A DNA stretch of 64,000 nucleotides from the NCBI GenBank assembly GCA_019057475.1, contig DXJO01000006.1, positions 1 through 64,000 on the forward strand. Reading direction: 5' to 3'. The notes under the pieces were generated by a model that saw only the letters and a list, made by a program, of their open reading frames with translations, did no database searches and was not told where the DNA came from. Made by a program: the position numbers and the translations under genes. This DNA comes from Candidatus Thorarchaeota archaeon (lineage in GTDB: Archaea > Asgardarchaeota > Thorarchaeia > Thorarchaeales > Thorarchaeaceae). Of this stretch, positions 36,501 to 44,866 are shown piece after piece (position 1 is the first letter of the stretch; each line of letters begins with the position of its first letter).

Positions 36501-37102
36501 GCTTCAAGGTAGATCAGATCATCGGGAATTGGACTCTGGAAGAATTCGATGACTCGGTGCTCGAGAGCCGTGGTTTAGCAGTGAACTTCTTCGCTGTTCT
36601 TGGCACAGTCGGCAGGACTCAGTACCAAGCTGGTGAAACTCCGGTGACGGATCCCAACGCGGATAGCACTGCAGCATCGTACTATCAGTTCGGTGCGGAC
36701 GACAATCCGTATGCTAACGTTACAATGGGCGGATTGCCTTACACTTGGGGTGGCGACAACTTTGCAACGGAGTACATCTCCGGCTCGTCAACAGCTCCAA
36801 TTGGGGCATTCAGTCTGGCTTACGAGTCTACCTCAGGTGACACTGTAACAGATTGGAACATCGATGCTTCGATGTTGTTCATGACAGCAGGCTACACCAA
36901 TTGGGGTGGTCACGCTGTCCACTGTGACCCTGTGTTTGTGGCATACACCAGCGCTCATCAGACCGGCACTGCGAGCTCGACTACAACGACTACCACAACT
37001 GGACCGACTCCGCCAGATGAAGGCGATGGTCTAATTGTCCTTGTAGGCGGTGCAGTGATACTGATCGTCCTAGTAGTGGTGCTCCTTCGTCGAAGGCGTT
37101 AG
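33545..37102 (+). CDS. Large secreted/surface protein with C-terminal anchor
   Basis: The 1185-residue protein has a signal peptide (basic start, hydrophobic core, ASA cleavage near residue 27), a long acidic, Trp- and Asn-rich beta region with many N-glycosylation sequons, a Thr run near residue 1145, a proline linker, and a membrane helix with a RRRR tail. This layout resembles archaeal surface-layer or surface glycoproteins. I start at ATG 33545 rather than GTG 33533, because GAGGTGA lies about ten bases before the ATG. A hairpin terminator follows the stop. It could be the main S-layer protein or a large adhesin; no repeat or enzymatic motif was identified. Confidence 0.75.
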   Translation: MKKVTTLLVVTMILCGVAAMAGLASAQTSEDPYIRVAWETVSETHNFTHSEQNSQWVFGPQPSIWIEYADNSTNIKENHYLVENGTDLLVNIIIPKSFLGIGNELDTVQFWASTYRPRSPLFVLQYNATAYDWDILSFYYEPGSEEPTSADFVSLDVDASSYTDNDTEGSEQYELIFAIVFEEEIVTDVFWTGLNAIDTDGHPVSPSWLAALDGGFPSPPIGLGTAVSPRDFSLPDYYYGDIIDPSGDIVHYVAENDTFIVRLRSSAEFGEIVIPFAILTWDENYIQNITITMPVGDLEESMWDFNTEWETVEYPHPAMMFLKFNATDTYVLGGYPDISWSWTELEPGIGVWLPRFDILENDTIDVSKYFVVDYENTHEYDEGHRVEWRGYFTNNTDMNPSPLEDGAIITPEMSLALVLDTDGNPIAPRPEIAQKQTMKLAYKKGFIEAFVYDLIGDIASTAMQGEQLNMTMLVHMPYEAINGSSIFPGGFNITEGVPGFLNVTRELANFSIVVSGGGGGSNETHYWHSGVAFGMLLDFETGTNTTWTWLVVRIYERGVGLNYSHSELLRGDDALWHVSDFCIELGEALSILKVDFKFDEDAPDIVLDSSTLKVGYNQEIAIWNGTHNLSGEEWPVHQTIIEDLSGDTLWSPRNLRLGDVDVWMPEIWTVTEDGAIDLDGNTYTTEDQYFVKRTGFWEDWGNLTTEGMAVVVLFDPSPDEEGDEFVSWNWMGVQELNLGFSANETFYWYHASDYSLVDSDEMEDIREVLWADEDVPTPGYGYVAWLSESRTLDLTGITGLDSNSWSSTWLAWGTQQAFLISVSDTTVVAATFRAQYAGLLLFNDMPGGASPDAPDFVIENGRVVTDEVTHVVLIDSVESIEIRQPFGATNGTGDVRVDPDTEITFGISIYDVDVTIYPLQIQNSDGLRGPWAFRESYEGAMGLNSTDFDYWITHANVDEMAFDITFNADMVEYDAEDPTTWNHVVSFKVDQIIGNWTLEEFDDSVLESRGLAVNFFAVLGTVGRTQYQAGETPVTDPNADSTAASYYQFGADDNPYANVTMGGLPYTWGGDNFATEYISGSSTAPIGAFSLAYESTSGDTVTDWNIDASMLFMTAGYTNWGGHAVHCDPVFVAYTSAHQTGTASSTTTTTTTGPTPPDEGDGLIVLVGGAVILIVLVVVLLRRRR

Positions 37103-37111
37103 GTGCATAAG

Positions 37112-37145
37112 GGGATGCTATGGCATCCCTCCCCTCTCTTTTTTT
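37112..37145 (+). terminator. Hairpin-plus-T-run terminator after the large surface protein gene
   Basis: GGGATGC (37112-37118) and GCATCCC (37123-37129) pair round a 4-nt loop, followed by a pyrimidine tract and TTTTTTT (37139-37145). This is a textbook intrinsic terminator shape and fits a highly expressed gene. Confidence 0.75.
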
Positions 37146-37229
37146 CACTTTTCTTCCTTATATTGCTCGACCCAGTTACAGTTCGAATTCATCTGATTCA
37201 TCTGGGATATTGCTCAATGATTGAATCAC

Positions 37230-37868
37230 TCACTCGGGTAGAGTGTCGCTGACTGAGGAAGGCTCAGCCAGGAAGCTGTCATCCGGAGGCATTAGTAACT
37301 CCCACCCCTTCTTCGAGTATTCGTAGGTTGCACATGATGCATGTCCACAGTGCATCCAGTCTTCTATTCTGGGTTTTCCACCTCTCACCAGAGAGAGGAA
37401 CATGGCGCTGAGAAGCGCATCAACGATTACTGCGACACTGTCACCAGTATGTCTGTCGCCAATTACGTTCATGCATTCCCCGAGCCTATGGCGCGCGTCG
37501 AATAATGATTCTCCTGATTTATGGGTGAATTCAGGATCATCCCACATCTTCTTGAGGAGTGTGCCGAGATCTTTGCTCTTACCTTCTCCCAAGGCTACCT
37601 CCTTAAGACACTCCTTAACGTCTACCGGGGCATCGAACTCTCTTCTCAATAGACCCGCCGTTTTCAGGCATATCTCCGCTGGCGAGGAGTAGACTTTCCT
37701 CACGCCAGTGGCGACTCTGGACCTTCCCAGGTCTCCAACCTGGTTCTTGCCCTTCTCTGAAAGGTCATTAGGTTTGTTTGGATCTGGCTCCCCGTGTACG
37801 ATTACATAGACCATGGTCCGTGGAGCTAAGGACTTTCCTATTTCACGCTCTTGAACTAAGTCGAACAT
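37230..37868 (-). CDS. Degenerate histidine-phosphatase (PGAM-like) protein
   Basis: The 212-residue protein aligns with the phosphoglycerate-mutase/histidine phosphatase superfamily in order: YVIVHGEPD (near residue 22) for the catalytic RHG, SSPAEICLKTAGLL for the SSP..RA..TA motif, FTHKSGESLFDARHR for the substrate loop, and AVIVDALLSAMFLSLV for the second His segment. The first histidine is kept, but its partner Arg is Val and the second His is missing (VDA). Phosphatase activity is doubtful; it may be a binding protein. It lies convergent to the surface-protein gene with about 130 bp between. Confidence 0.65.
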   Translation of the reverse strand: MFDLVQEREIGKSLAPRTMVYVIVHGEPDPNKPNDLSEKGKNQVGDLGRSRVATGVRKVYSSPAEICLKTAGLLRREFDAPVDVKECLKEVALGEGKSKDLGTLLKKMWDDPEFTHKSGESLFDARHRLGECMNVIGDRHTGDSVAVIVDALLSAMFLSLVRGGKPRIEDWMHCGHASCATYEYSKKGWELLMPPDDSFLAEPSSVSDTLPE

Positions 37869-38038
37869 GGGATTTCCATCATCCTATTGCTTGTCAAGAC
37901 CCGTTAATTTGACTTTATGTTATACTTCTGTATGCATGAATATGCGTTTCTGTGCCCATGCTCCGCCACTCATCTGAATTTCTATGTTGCAGAAGACCTT
38001 TTTAGGCAATAATTCTCGGTAAGATTTAGGAGCCCGCC

Positions 38039-38725
38039 ATGAGGATTTCAGTTGAGAAAATGAAGAATTTGGATGGCAAGAACTGCGCCATTTGTGGGAA
38101 ATCACTGCTCAAGTACAATAGTGATTTCCTAGCGTACTTGCCGCTGCCAACGGGAAAGAGCGTAAAGGCCAAGCCAGAGCGGTATCACCTTTTCCAGTGT
38201 CCGAACTGTGAGAAGATAGCACACAAGAAGTGCTGGTACAGGCATGGCGATAAGAAAGTAAAGACTGGCATATTCTCCCGCGCTTACCAATTGAAATGCC
38301 CGAATTGTGAACAAATACTATCTGGTAAAAGAGATAAGCGGCGACAATGGATGAAGGGCTACCAGATACCGGGTTATCCTGATGAAGACTTGATTGAAAT
38401 ATTCCTGGGTGACATAAAGACATTCCAAAGCGGTTCCTTTCTAGATAAGATTGGCTCAACGATTGGAGGCATCTTCAAAGCGATTGGCATCGCAGCGCTT
38501 AATGACAGAGAAACAGGTGCCATTGCCAAAGCAGCCGAGCGTGTTGGCATGACAATCTCACAAATCGCACAACAAATCTTCAAAATGGACGTAACGCCTG
38601 CCCAGAGACAAGGCATGGAGGAGCTCAAGTGTCAAAACTGCGGCGCCCCCTTGCCAGTACCTGACCAATTTGTGGAAGCCGTTGTCTGCGCTCACTGTGG
38701 AACCGCACACTTGCTACCTCCGTAA
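38039..38725 (+). CDS. C4HC3 RING/PHD-like zinc-finger protein with C-terminal zinc ribbon
   Basis: The 228-residue protein has a C4HC3 pattern at residues 16-91: CxxC, 34 residues, CxxC, four residues, His, two residues, Cys, 21 residues, CxxC. This matches the spacing of RING-variant or PHD fingers. Residues 95-190 are helical and unassigned, and the C-terminus has another ribbon (CQNCGAPLP and CAHCGTAH). Asgard archaea encode ubiquitin-like systems with RING-type E3s, which makes this an E3 candidate, but no ubiquitin or E2 gene is nearby and the finger alone is not proof. The ATG start follows AGGAG-like purines. Confidence 0.65.
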   Translation: MRISVEKMKNLDGKNCAICGKSLLKYNSDFLAYLPLPTGKSVKAKPERYHLFQCPNCEKIAHKKCWYRHGDKKVKTGIFSRAYQLKCPNCEQILSGKRDKRRQWMKGYQIPGYPDEDLIEIFLGDIKTFQSGSFLDKIGSTIGGIFKAIGIAALNDRETGAIAKAAERVGMTISQIAQQIFKMDVTPAQRQGMEELKCQNCGAPLPVPDQFVEAVVCAHCGTAHLLPP

Positions 38726-38818
38726 TGTCGAACCAATTGTCGAACTCGTCCAAGATTCATTAATATGGCTCACCAGCAAAAGTAGAAGAAGCAAGACCTA
38801 TTGGAGATCGGAAATCCT

Positions 38819-39121
38819 ATGCCCGTTTATCTCGAGTACAATGAATCCACCTCGCAATTCTTCGAAACCACAAGGAACATGGCTGACGATGCGATCATCG
38901 TAGTCGTAGATGAATCCCAGAAGAAACTACTCATGTCCGTGCCGACTGGAATTGGCATGATTGCCCGCCGGTCTGCCGAGCGACAGGTCCGCGGAATTTC
39001 AAAGTCAGGATTTATGCTAGGCTCGGGGGGACGTGTGGGACAGAATCACGAGTTGCAGATTGTTGGCGAAGGCGGCCAGCTTCCTGACAGGCTAAGAGAA
39101 AGCCCTAGAGAAGTCTACTAG
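38819..39121 (+). CDS. Small hypothetical protein (100 residues)
   Basis: I do not recognise this protein. The frame reaches back to 38801, but ATG 38819 has GGAGAT about ten bases before it and is preferred. The product has an N-terminal strand-rich part (MPVYLEYNESTSQFFE, then AIIVVVDESQKKLLMSVP) and a basic, glycine-rich C-terminal half. No zinc or nucleotide motif is seen. It lies 93 bp after the C4HC3 zinc-finger gene, on the same strand, and 116 bp before the PRC-barrel gene. Real gene status is likely from its codon pattern and ribosome site. Confidence 0.55.
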   Translation: MPVYLEYNESTSQFFETTRNMADDAIIVVVDESQKKLLMSVPTGIGMIARRSAERQVRGISKSGFMLGSGGRVGQNHELQIVGEGGQLPDRLRESPREVY

Positions 39122-39237
39122 CTGGTACTTCCAAGCTGTCGAGCCCTGTTGGATGGCTCTATGTTGCTTTTTCACGTCTACCTGTAAGCTAACATTTATA
39201 TCTATGATTAACCATTGTTAACAATGAGGTTTTTCCT

Positions 39238-39912
39238 TTGTTTCAGTGTTGTGAATTGAAGTTCAGTGACATCAAAAATAAAGACGTTACAGACGCTAGC
39301 GGAAAGAAGGTTGGCCGGGTAATCGATTTCATCGTTCGTTTTACAGACAATAGGATTGAGATGAAGTCTGTTATCCTAGGCGGTGGAAGAATAGAAGAGT
39401 TGTTGGAATCCCTTGGTATTCGTCCGGATAAGGACCCGGTTTTCCAGCTGGACTGCATTGATTCGATATCAGATGTTATCCATCTAAAGGTCGATGTGGA
39501 CACTCTCAAGACCACCTTGGACCCTAATGCGATGGAGGATGGCGACATGAAGATGTCCGAGCTTGCCAAGCTAAAGGTAGTTGACTCAGACGGATTCAAT
39601 GTTGGGAACGTCACGGATGTCTGGTTCGATGAAAACACCAAGCCTTGGCTTCTGATTGGCGGTGGCTTCATTGAAGAAACCCTTGAGAAGTTAGGTGCTC
39701 AGCCTGACATTGACTTACTTGTACCTGAGGAGTTTATCTCGGAAATTCGAGAGAAAGAAATCTGTCTGAAGTGGACACGATTCCAGCTAAAGGCTACTTG
39801 CGAAGAAGATTACGCAAAGTACAAGCATGAATTGGAATCTCGAGCAGAACCTGGCGACGCCCGGTCTACAATGATAAAGCTAATCTCGCACCCGTCCCGT
39901 GGTCGCATTTAG
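39238..39912 (+). CDS. Tandem PRC-barrel domain protein
   Basis: The 224-residue protein has two PRC-barrel domains, about residues 5-85 (LKFSDIKNKDVTDASGKKVGRVIDF) and 100-185 (MSELAKLKVVDSDGFNVGNV). PRC barrels are small beta barrels found in photosynthetic reaction centre H subunits, RimM and archaeal cell-division-related proteins, usually making protein-protein contacts. The C-terminus is short and basic. A TTG start at 39238 follows GAGGT by about eight bases; no in-frame ATG fits. The AT-rich TTTATATC box lies about 40 bp upstream, a likely promoter. The partner is unknown. Confidence 0.78.
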   Translation: MFQCCELKFSDIKNKDVTDASGKKVGRVIDFIVRFTDNRIEMKSVILGGGRIEELLESLGIRPDKDPVFQLDCIDSISDVIHLKVDVDTLKTTLDPNAMEDGDMKMSELAKLKVVDSDGFNVGNVTDVWFDENTKPWLLIGGGFIEETLEKLGAQPDIDLLVPEEFISEIREKEICLKWTRFQLKATCEEDYAKYKHELESRAEPGDARSTMIKLISHPSRGRI

Positions 39913-39936
39913 ACTGATCTGCGCCATTAATTTCGA

Positions 39937-41145
39937 TTAGAAGTCCTCTATCATTGAAGGAGGTTCACGCGGGAACCAACTGGCCAGTAGTTCCACGGAC
40001 TTGCTGTCCAGACTAGTGCATAAGCCAAGAGGCTCTAGGTCGTTCGGCCACATTACTCCAAACACTAGTGCACTCAGGCCGCCAATCGACATCTTGATGG
40101 ATGATGCTACGTTTCCGAGGGCCTCAGCTTTCAGACTACCACCCTCCCCGACCAATCGATACGACTGGTTGTTCCACGGGCAGTGTGTATCTTTAACCTT
40201 GATTGTGAGCTCGCCATCAGATGTTGCGGGAAGTCCTTCAACGCTTTTCTCCACATCAACAAGTCTAGCCATGTAGACCACGAGTCGAGCTTCAATAGTT
40301 GGCGGATTAACGCTTGTGAACCAAAAATGATAGTCAATCTCGCTGGGATGCACAGGCATCTTGATTTTTATAATCTGATCATCGTGCATGTGCAAGAAAT
40401 GAAATAGAGCACTCCGCGCCTCGTGGCTCAGCCAGTATTTTTCCCTTATGCGCATTGTTCCCCAGTCATCTTCTTTGCCATATGTTCCATAGCCCTTAAT
40501 GGCATAGACCAATGCGCCTCTAGGCTCATCTTCTCGGTCAAATGCGACTGCAATCGAGCTTTTCTTGCTCAAATTGATGCTCATTTCTTTCCAGCGTTTT
40601 TCACTTCTTCGAACACCGCCGTGAGTCGATTCAACTGACTCCTTGTGAATTGTTTTCAGATGGGTGAACCCTTGCGAGAATTCCATGCGCTCAACATGGT
40701 ATCCAGCAGGGAGGTCCCATCTTCTGAGTCGATCCAAGTTGACCGTCATCCCGCGTATGGGCGTGCAAGACACATACTCAAGACGACTGTAAAACTCATC
40801 CTTGAAGGGATAAAGCACGCTTGTTGCGTATCCGTCGTTGTGCATCTCCTTGAACATATACTTCATCAGTTCCCGGATATGTCCTTGGCGTCGCGTTTCG
40901 GGAGCGCTTGTGATCTCTGCGATCCCACCCATCTTTTTCCAGACTTGGCGAGTGTTTTGCTCGAATGGAAGGAGGCGACTATTGGCAATCACCTTTCCAT
41001 TTTCTTCAAGCGTGAGATACTCATCATAGGTGAGGTCCATTACTTCCTTGAAACCTGGACGAGGCTCTGTGCCCTGCCCGTAGGAATACATTGCCAGCTT
41101 CATCACGTCATCGATTTCGTCCGAAGTTGTGCGGCGTATCTTCAT
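39937..41145 (-). CDS. Eis-like GNAT acetyltransferase
   Basis: The 402-residue protein resembles the Eis (enhanced intracellular survival) family: an N-terminal GNAT domain (ITSAPETRRQGHIRELMKYM near residue 80 is the acetyl-CoA loop), a second GNAT-like domain, and a C-terminal SCP2-like domain. Eis acetylates amines of aminoglycosides or proteins in Actinobacteria. In archaea the substrate is unknown. Length, domain number and the RRQGHIR pyrophosphate motif all fit. It converges with the PRC-barrel gene with 24 bp between stops. The ATG start is clear. Confidence 0.82.
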   Translation of the reverse strand: MKIRRTTSDEIDDVMKLAMYSYGQGTEPRPGFKEVMDLTYDEYLTLEENGKVIANSRLLPFEQNTRQVWKKMGGIAEITSAPETRRQGHIRELMKYMFKEMHNDGYATSVLYPFKDEFYSRLEYVSCTPIRGMTVNLDRLRRWDLPAGYHVERMEFSQGFTHLKTIHKESVESTHGGVRRSEKRWKEMSINLSKKSSIAVAFDREDEPRGALVYAIKGYGTYGKEDDWGTMRIREKYWLSHEARSALFHFLHMHDDQIIKIKMPVHPSEIDYHFWFTSVNPPTIEARLVVYMARLVDVEKSVEGLPATSDGELTIKVKDTHCPWNNQSYRLVGEGGSLKAEALGNVASSIKMSIGGLSALVFGVMWPNDLEPLGLCTSLDSKSVELLASWFPREPPSMIEDF

Positions 41146-41300
41146 TCTCTTTGCCTCTCATTGGGGTCTGTAGTCTTCTCTCTCTAAAACGTGTCTATCG
41201 AAGTAGATGAGGATTGATGTTTGCCATTCAACAGAGATTCAGCGGAATGGGCAGACAGCCATTCGTCCTGCCTAAAGCTCTTACACGTTCCCATAGGCAG

Positions 41301-43484
41301 CTATACCCATGCTTCATCGCTTTCTGGCAAGGTGTCTGCGGGAGGTTCTTGCCCTTCGTACTTCTTGACTATTGCCATCACATCAGGGAAGTCGATTCCA
41401 AGCTCCTTGACCGTGTGCGATGTTGGTACACCGTTGCGTGTCCAGCCCCTTCTCTTGTAAGTTGCGTCTGTAAGGCACTTGTACCTCTCTTCGCGGTGTG
41501 CTCGAAGGGCCTTGTTCTTCTCCGAGGTGTTCATGCTGGTGATGTCCATGCCTATCTCCTTCAGTTGCACATCATAGCGGTCCTGCCTGGATTCGTACTC
41601 CCAGTCGGTCACAGGGCCTACGCTCCTGTAGGGCGGGTTTGAGTCATTGATTCTGAGACCCTTGCCCTGTCGAATGTTGAAGATGCGTTGGAAATTGTAG
41701 ACACGCTCGCTCATCTGGACCAAATCATCACCGGAAACTTTTCTGCCGGTCATAGCAGTGAAGAATCTAGCATAAAATGCAACGTGGCCAGGAACCTTCG
41801 CGGGCTCGTCGGTATCGGAGTTGTCCGCTGGCACAACATCGTTCCAAGGCAGCTTACAAAGACCATTCAATCCGAACCAAGTTCTCCACATTGGGAAGTA
41901 ATGCAGTGCTTCTGCCTTGTCTTCAAAGGTTGGCATGTAGTTGTGGACTTGGTCGAGGAATATCAGCCATGCTTCATCATGCTGTGGCCCTTTCAGTGTA
42001 AGTCCATAGCCGCCTTGCTGGGCAAGGCTCTCCTTGGTCACGTACTCTGAGTATTCGAGACCCTTGTGCTCCATTCCGATGTCCTGCATGACATTTGTAT
42101 CAACACCAAACTCCTTGCCAAAGTAGTCCTTGAGGTAGTGAGTTCCTTTGCCGAAATGCTTGCCGCCGAAGCCCTCGCCAGTGGCCATTTCGTGTAAGAC
42201 TGCAAGTACTTCTTTCACGGCGCCCCAGTTCAGCTTGTGACCTCCAGTAGCTTTTTCGTTAATGTATCCCTCCTCGAAGAGTTCCATGACAAAGGCCATG
42301 GTTGTACCGAAGCTGATTGTGTCAATTCCGTAAGCGTCAGCGTAGAAGTTAATCTCCGCAACATAGTGTGGGTCAAAAACTGCAATGTTGGAACCGCACC
42401 CTGCGATCGTTTCGTACTCGGGTCCGTCGACGACGACGCTCTTGCCCTTGAATGGACCGGTCTTGGGAACGAATCCCACAATGCAGTGAGAGCAGTTGAT
42501 TGCGCACGGTCTCCAACAGCCGTCCCAACCCTTGCCAACGTTACTGAATGTCTTTTCCCAGACATCTCCGAACAGAGCCTTGGCCTCGGGGTCGCTACCA
42601 GTTCTGAAATTACGAGTTGGTAGAAGGTCGAACTCGTCCATAATTGAAGGCAGGTGAGCAGTTCCAATAACCCTCATTCTGTTTTGCACAGGATCCAGAT
42701 TGAGAATCTCCTTTGAGTGGTCTCGACCTACCTGCTTGACACCCTCCATATCATCGGGAGCGTTCATGTTTAGAGTGATCTTGCTAACTTTGGCCACGAG
42801 CGCCTTGACCTTCTTGTTTCTGAAAACTGTACCAATGCCGCCACGGCCTGCTTGCTTGTATCGGGGTAGGTTTCGCCTCATGTCCCACCATGAAAAATTC
42901 AGACACCCCATGTATGCATATTCTGCAGCGGGACCAGATGTAACTACTGACAAATCCTTCCCGTCCTTCTCCGTGTGGCGTTCAGTGAGAACCCTTGTGA
43001 TTTCATAGGCGGTATCAGGCAGATCAGAAGCATCATGGATCTCTATCTTGCCGTTGTCACCATCAATGTAGACATAGATGTCGCTCTTCGCTTTCCCCTG
43101 TATCTCAAGGGCATCGAAGCCTGCCATCTTAAGATTTGGACCAAAGTAGCCCCCTACGTTGCTATCGATAGGAATGCCGGTCATTGGCGAAATCGAAGTG
43201 ACAATCGACTTTCCTGCACCTGGATATTGAGTGACTCCACCCAGCGGTCCAGTGGCGATGCATATCTCATTCTCGGGGTCATCCCACTTCACAACGCGGT
43301 CCTTCGGAAGTCCGTTCCACATTAACCAGAGGTCAAAGCCCTTTCCGCCCGTGAAAGTTTTCTTCATCTTCTCATCAACCGACTTGATCTTGATTGTATT
43401 GTCACTGAGATTGATGTAGAGGGTCTGGTTCGCGTAGCCGCGGTCTAGCTTCGGTATCTTGTATTCAAGTTCTTTCAAGGTCAT
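41301..43484 (-). CDS. Long AOR-family tungsten oxidoreductase
   Basis: The 727-residue protein is an AOR-family enzyme, larger than the classic 600 residues. It keeps the cofactor-binding GGKGFDLWLMWNGLP (near residue 42), GRGGIGTVFRNKKVKALV (near 215), Fe-S motif CWRPCAINCSHC (near 335), and DAYGIDTISFGTTMAFVMEL (near 395). The longer form fits tungsten enzymes with extra loops. I start at ATG 43484 because the extra 27 residues of the longer frame have no family character. Its neighbour across an 890-bp gap is the Hdr/Vhu cluster, whose ferredoxin could be its partner. Confidence 0.9.
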   Translation of the reverse strand: MTLKELEYKIPKLDRGYANQTLYINLSDNTIKIKSVDEKMKKTFTGGKGFDLWLMWNGLPKDRVVKWDDPENEICIATGPLGGVTQYPGAGKSIVTSISPMTGIPIDSNVGGYFGPNLKMAGFDALEIQGKAKSDIYVYIDGDNGKIEIHDASDLPDTAYEITRVLTERHTEKDGKDLSVVTSGPAAEYAYMGCLNFSWWDMRRNLPRYKQAGRGGIGTVFRNKKVKALVAKVSKITLNMNAPDDMEGVKQVGRDHSKEILNLDPVQNRMRVIGTAHLPSIMDEFDLLPTRNFRTGSDPEAKALFGDVWEKTFSNVGKGWDGCWRPCAINCSHCIVGFVPKTGPFKGKSVVVDGPEYETIAGCGSNIAVFDPHYVAEINFYADAYGIDTISFGTTMAFVMELFEEGYINEKATGGHKLNWGAVKEVLAVLHEMATGEGFGGKHFGKGTHYLKDYFGKEFGVDTNVMQDIGMEHKGLEYSEYVTKESLAQQGGYGLTLKGPQHDEAWLIFLDQVHNYMPTFEDKAEALHYFPMWRTWFGLNGLCKLPWNDVVPADNSDTDEPAKVPGHVAFYARFFTAMTGRKVSGDDLVQMSERVYNFQRIFNIRQGKGLRINDSNPPYRSVGPVTDWEYESRQDRYDVQLKEIGMDITSMNTSEKNKALRAHREERYKCLTDATYKRRGWTRNGVPTSHTVKELGIDFPDVMAIVKKYEGQEPPADTLPESDEAWV

Positions 43485-44374
43485 CTTGCACACCACTCGG
43501 AGCAGATAGCACGTTAGACTGAGTTCACAGTTTGCGCTAGTCGCGGTTTGCGCCATGGCTCCCATTTGAGTCTTGCCTTAGGACTGCGGAGCGGAGCCGC
43601 TATCCCTTCGCTACCTTCACACGTGCATGAGCATTTTCAAACATGTTGCAGCAGCCATAAAGCCCGTTAAACTCGCATAGATTACATGAACGTTGCTCAT
43701 GACGTACTCCTTGGAACCCTTCGGCCTCTCAAGCGGGTTCAAAAACATAGTCATAACCAACGGTCATCATCGAGAGGATGAGGTTTCTCTCTACGGCAAA
43801 GACAAATTGACATGAACCAAGATCGTTGCCAATGAATGGTTCAATCGACGCTTGGTACGTCAAATCCATACCATAGTAGATACAAAACGGCGGTGTCTTC
43901 GATTCTTGTTCCCGGCATGTACGTTTTCATGTACATAAACGGTCATAATTACTTACTTCTTCGCCATAAAACGTGCATTCCTGTACTGTGTGCAGGAGCA
44001 GCGCTTGACAGCATCGAGAATACGATAAGCAGCGTAAGAATGTACTTAAATTGTGTCGAAAAACGATAGATTATGTACATTCCAATGCCGAACATGAACG
44101 TTTTGTACCTATCCAAACATGAATGTTCAAAATATGGATGGAAACAGACAAAAAGAAACCAACTATGCCGTGAAGAGAACAGAGTAGTCTGGTTTTAGTT
44201 ACAATTTCCAATACACTAAGCATATTATGGAAGTCTGCCCTATATATCCTCTGATATTACGTGAATTCCGACCTTGACTTCAACAACACCTTGCGGTGAC
44301 ATGCATTGAGCTACCTAGATACTTGGACTTCACAACCAGCAATCAAGAAATATTGCCACTAGGATTGGATATGA
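43485..44374. other. Large divergent regulatory region with repeated ACATGAAC motifs
   Basis: This 890-bp stretch has no convincing gene; an open frame at 43836-44069 lacks domain features. ACATGAACGTT occurs exactly at 43684-43694 and 44092-44102, with a near copy ACATGAATGTT at 44117-44127, a half match at 43810-43818, and the complement at 43921-43932. A TATATAT box is near 44241, 130 bp before hdrC. It should control the AOR gene (-) and the Hdr operon (+). The motif looks like an operator family, but its binder is unknown. Confidence 0.6.
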
Positions 44375-44866
44375 ATGAAACGGGAATATCACATACCCAC
44401 GTCAAGCTTCACGGAAGAGATTGCGGCTTTATCTGGCGGCGAGGTGATCGAGAAATGCATTCAGTGCGGGATTTGCACTGCTAGCTGTGAAGTCGCAAGG
44501 GTTTCGGAGAGATACCACCCTCGAAGACTCATTCAAAAAATTCTGATAGGCAAGAGGAAGGAGGTACTGGAGAGCGACCTTCCGTGGCTGTGCATGACTT
44601 GCAGATTGTGTGAGGAGCGGTGCCAAGAGGGCGTGAGTCCGGCGGACATATTCCAACTTGTTAGAGCTTTGGCCGCCAAAGAAGGATTTGTGCCCAAGGT
44701 CTTTGCGAATGCTGTCGACTTGGTGCTTCGTGATGGGTGGCTGCTGGCTGCCTCGTATTCAGACTTCATTGAAGATGAGCGTGAAGGAATGGGCCTGGAT
44801 GTTGACCTTCATTGGGACGACACGTTTGTACAACGGCTGAAAGCCATGTTCTTGGGAGGAGCGTGA
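44375..44866 (+). CDS. hdrC: Heterodisulfide reductase subunit C-like (HdrC1)
   Basis: The 163-residue protein carries two [4Fe-4S] motifs, CIQCGICTASC near residue 27 and CMTCRLCEERC near 67, with the usual helical connector (RLIQKILIGKR). HdrC links the flavin subunit HdrA with HdrB. A close paralog is at 60509-61009. It starts at an ATG 8 bp after a purine-rich AGGATTGGAT stretch. It opens the redox super-cluster and shares TGATG with hdrB1. Archaeal relatives reduce CoM-S-S-CoB, but an Asgard without methanogenesis genes here must use another disulfide or electron acceptor. Confidence 0.93.
   Translation: MKREYHIPTSSFTEEIAALSGGEVIEKCIQCGICTASCEVARVSERYHPRRLIQKILIGKRKEVLESDLPWLCMTCRLCEERCQEGVSPADIFQLVRALAAKEGFVPKVFANAVDLVLRDGWLLAASYSDFIEDEREGMGLDVDLHWDDTFVQRLKAMFLGGA

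Noticed and set aside
40645-41187. 180-codon open frame on the + strand
   Set aside because: It is antisense to the Eis-like gene, which has clear family motifs.
43486-43565. N-terminal extension of the long AOR
   Set aside because: The extra 27 codons are not AOR-like; ATG 43484 gives the usual family start.
43836-44069. 77-codon open frame in the divergent region
   Set aside because: It has no ribosome site, no domain and mixed hydrophobicity; the region reads as regulatory.
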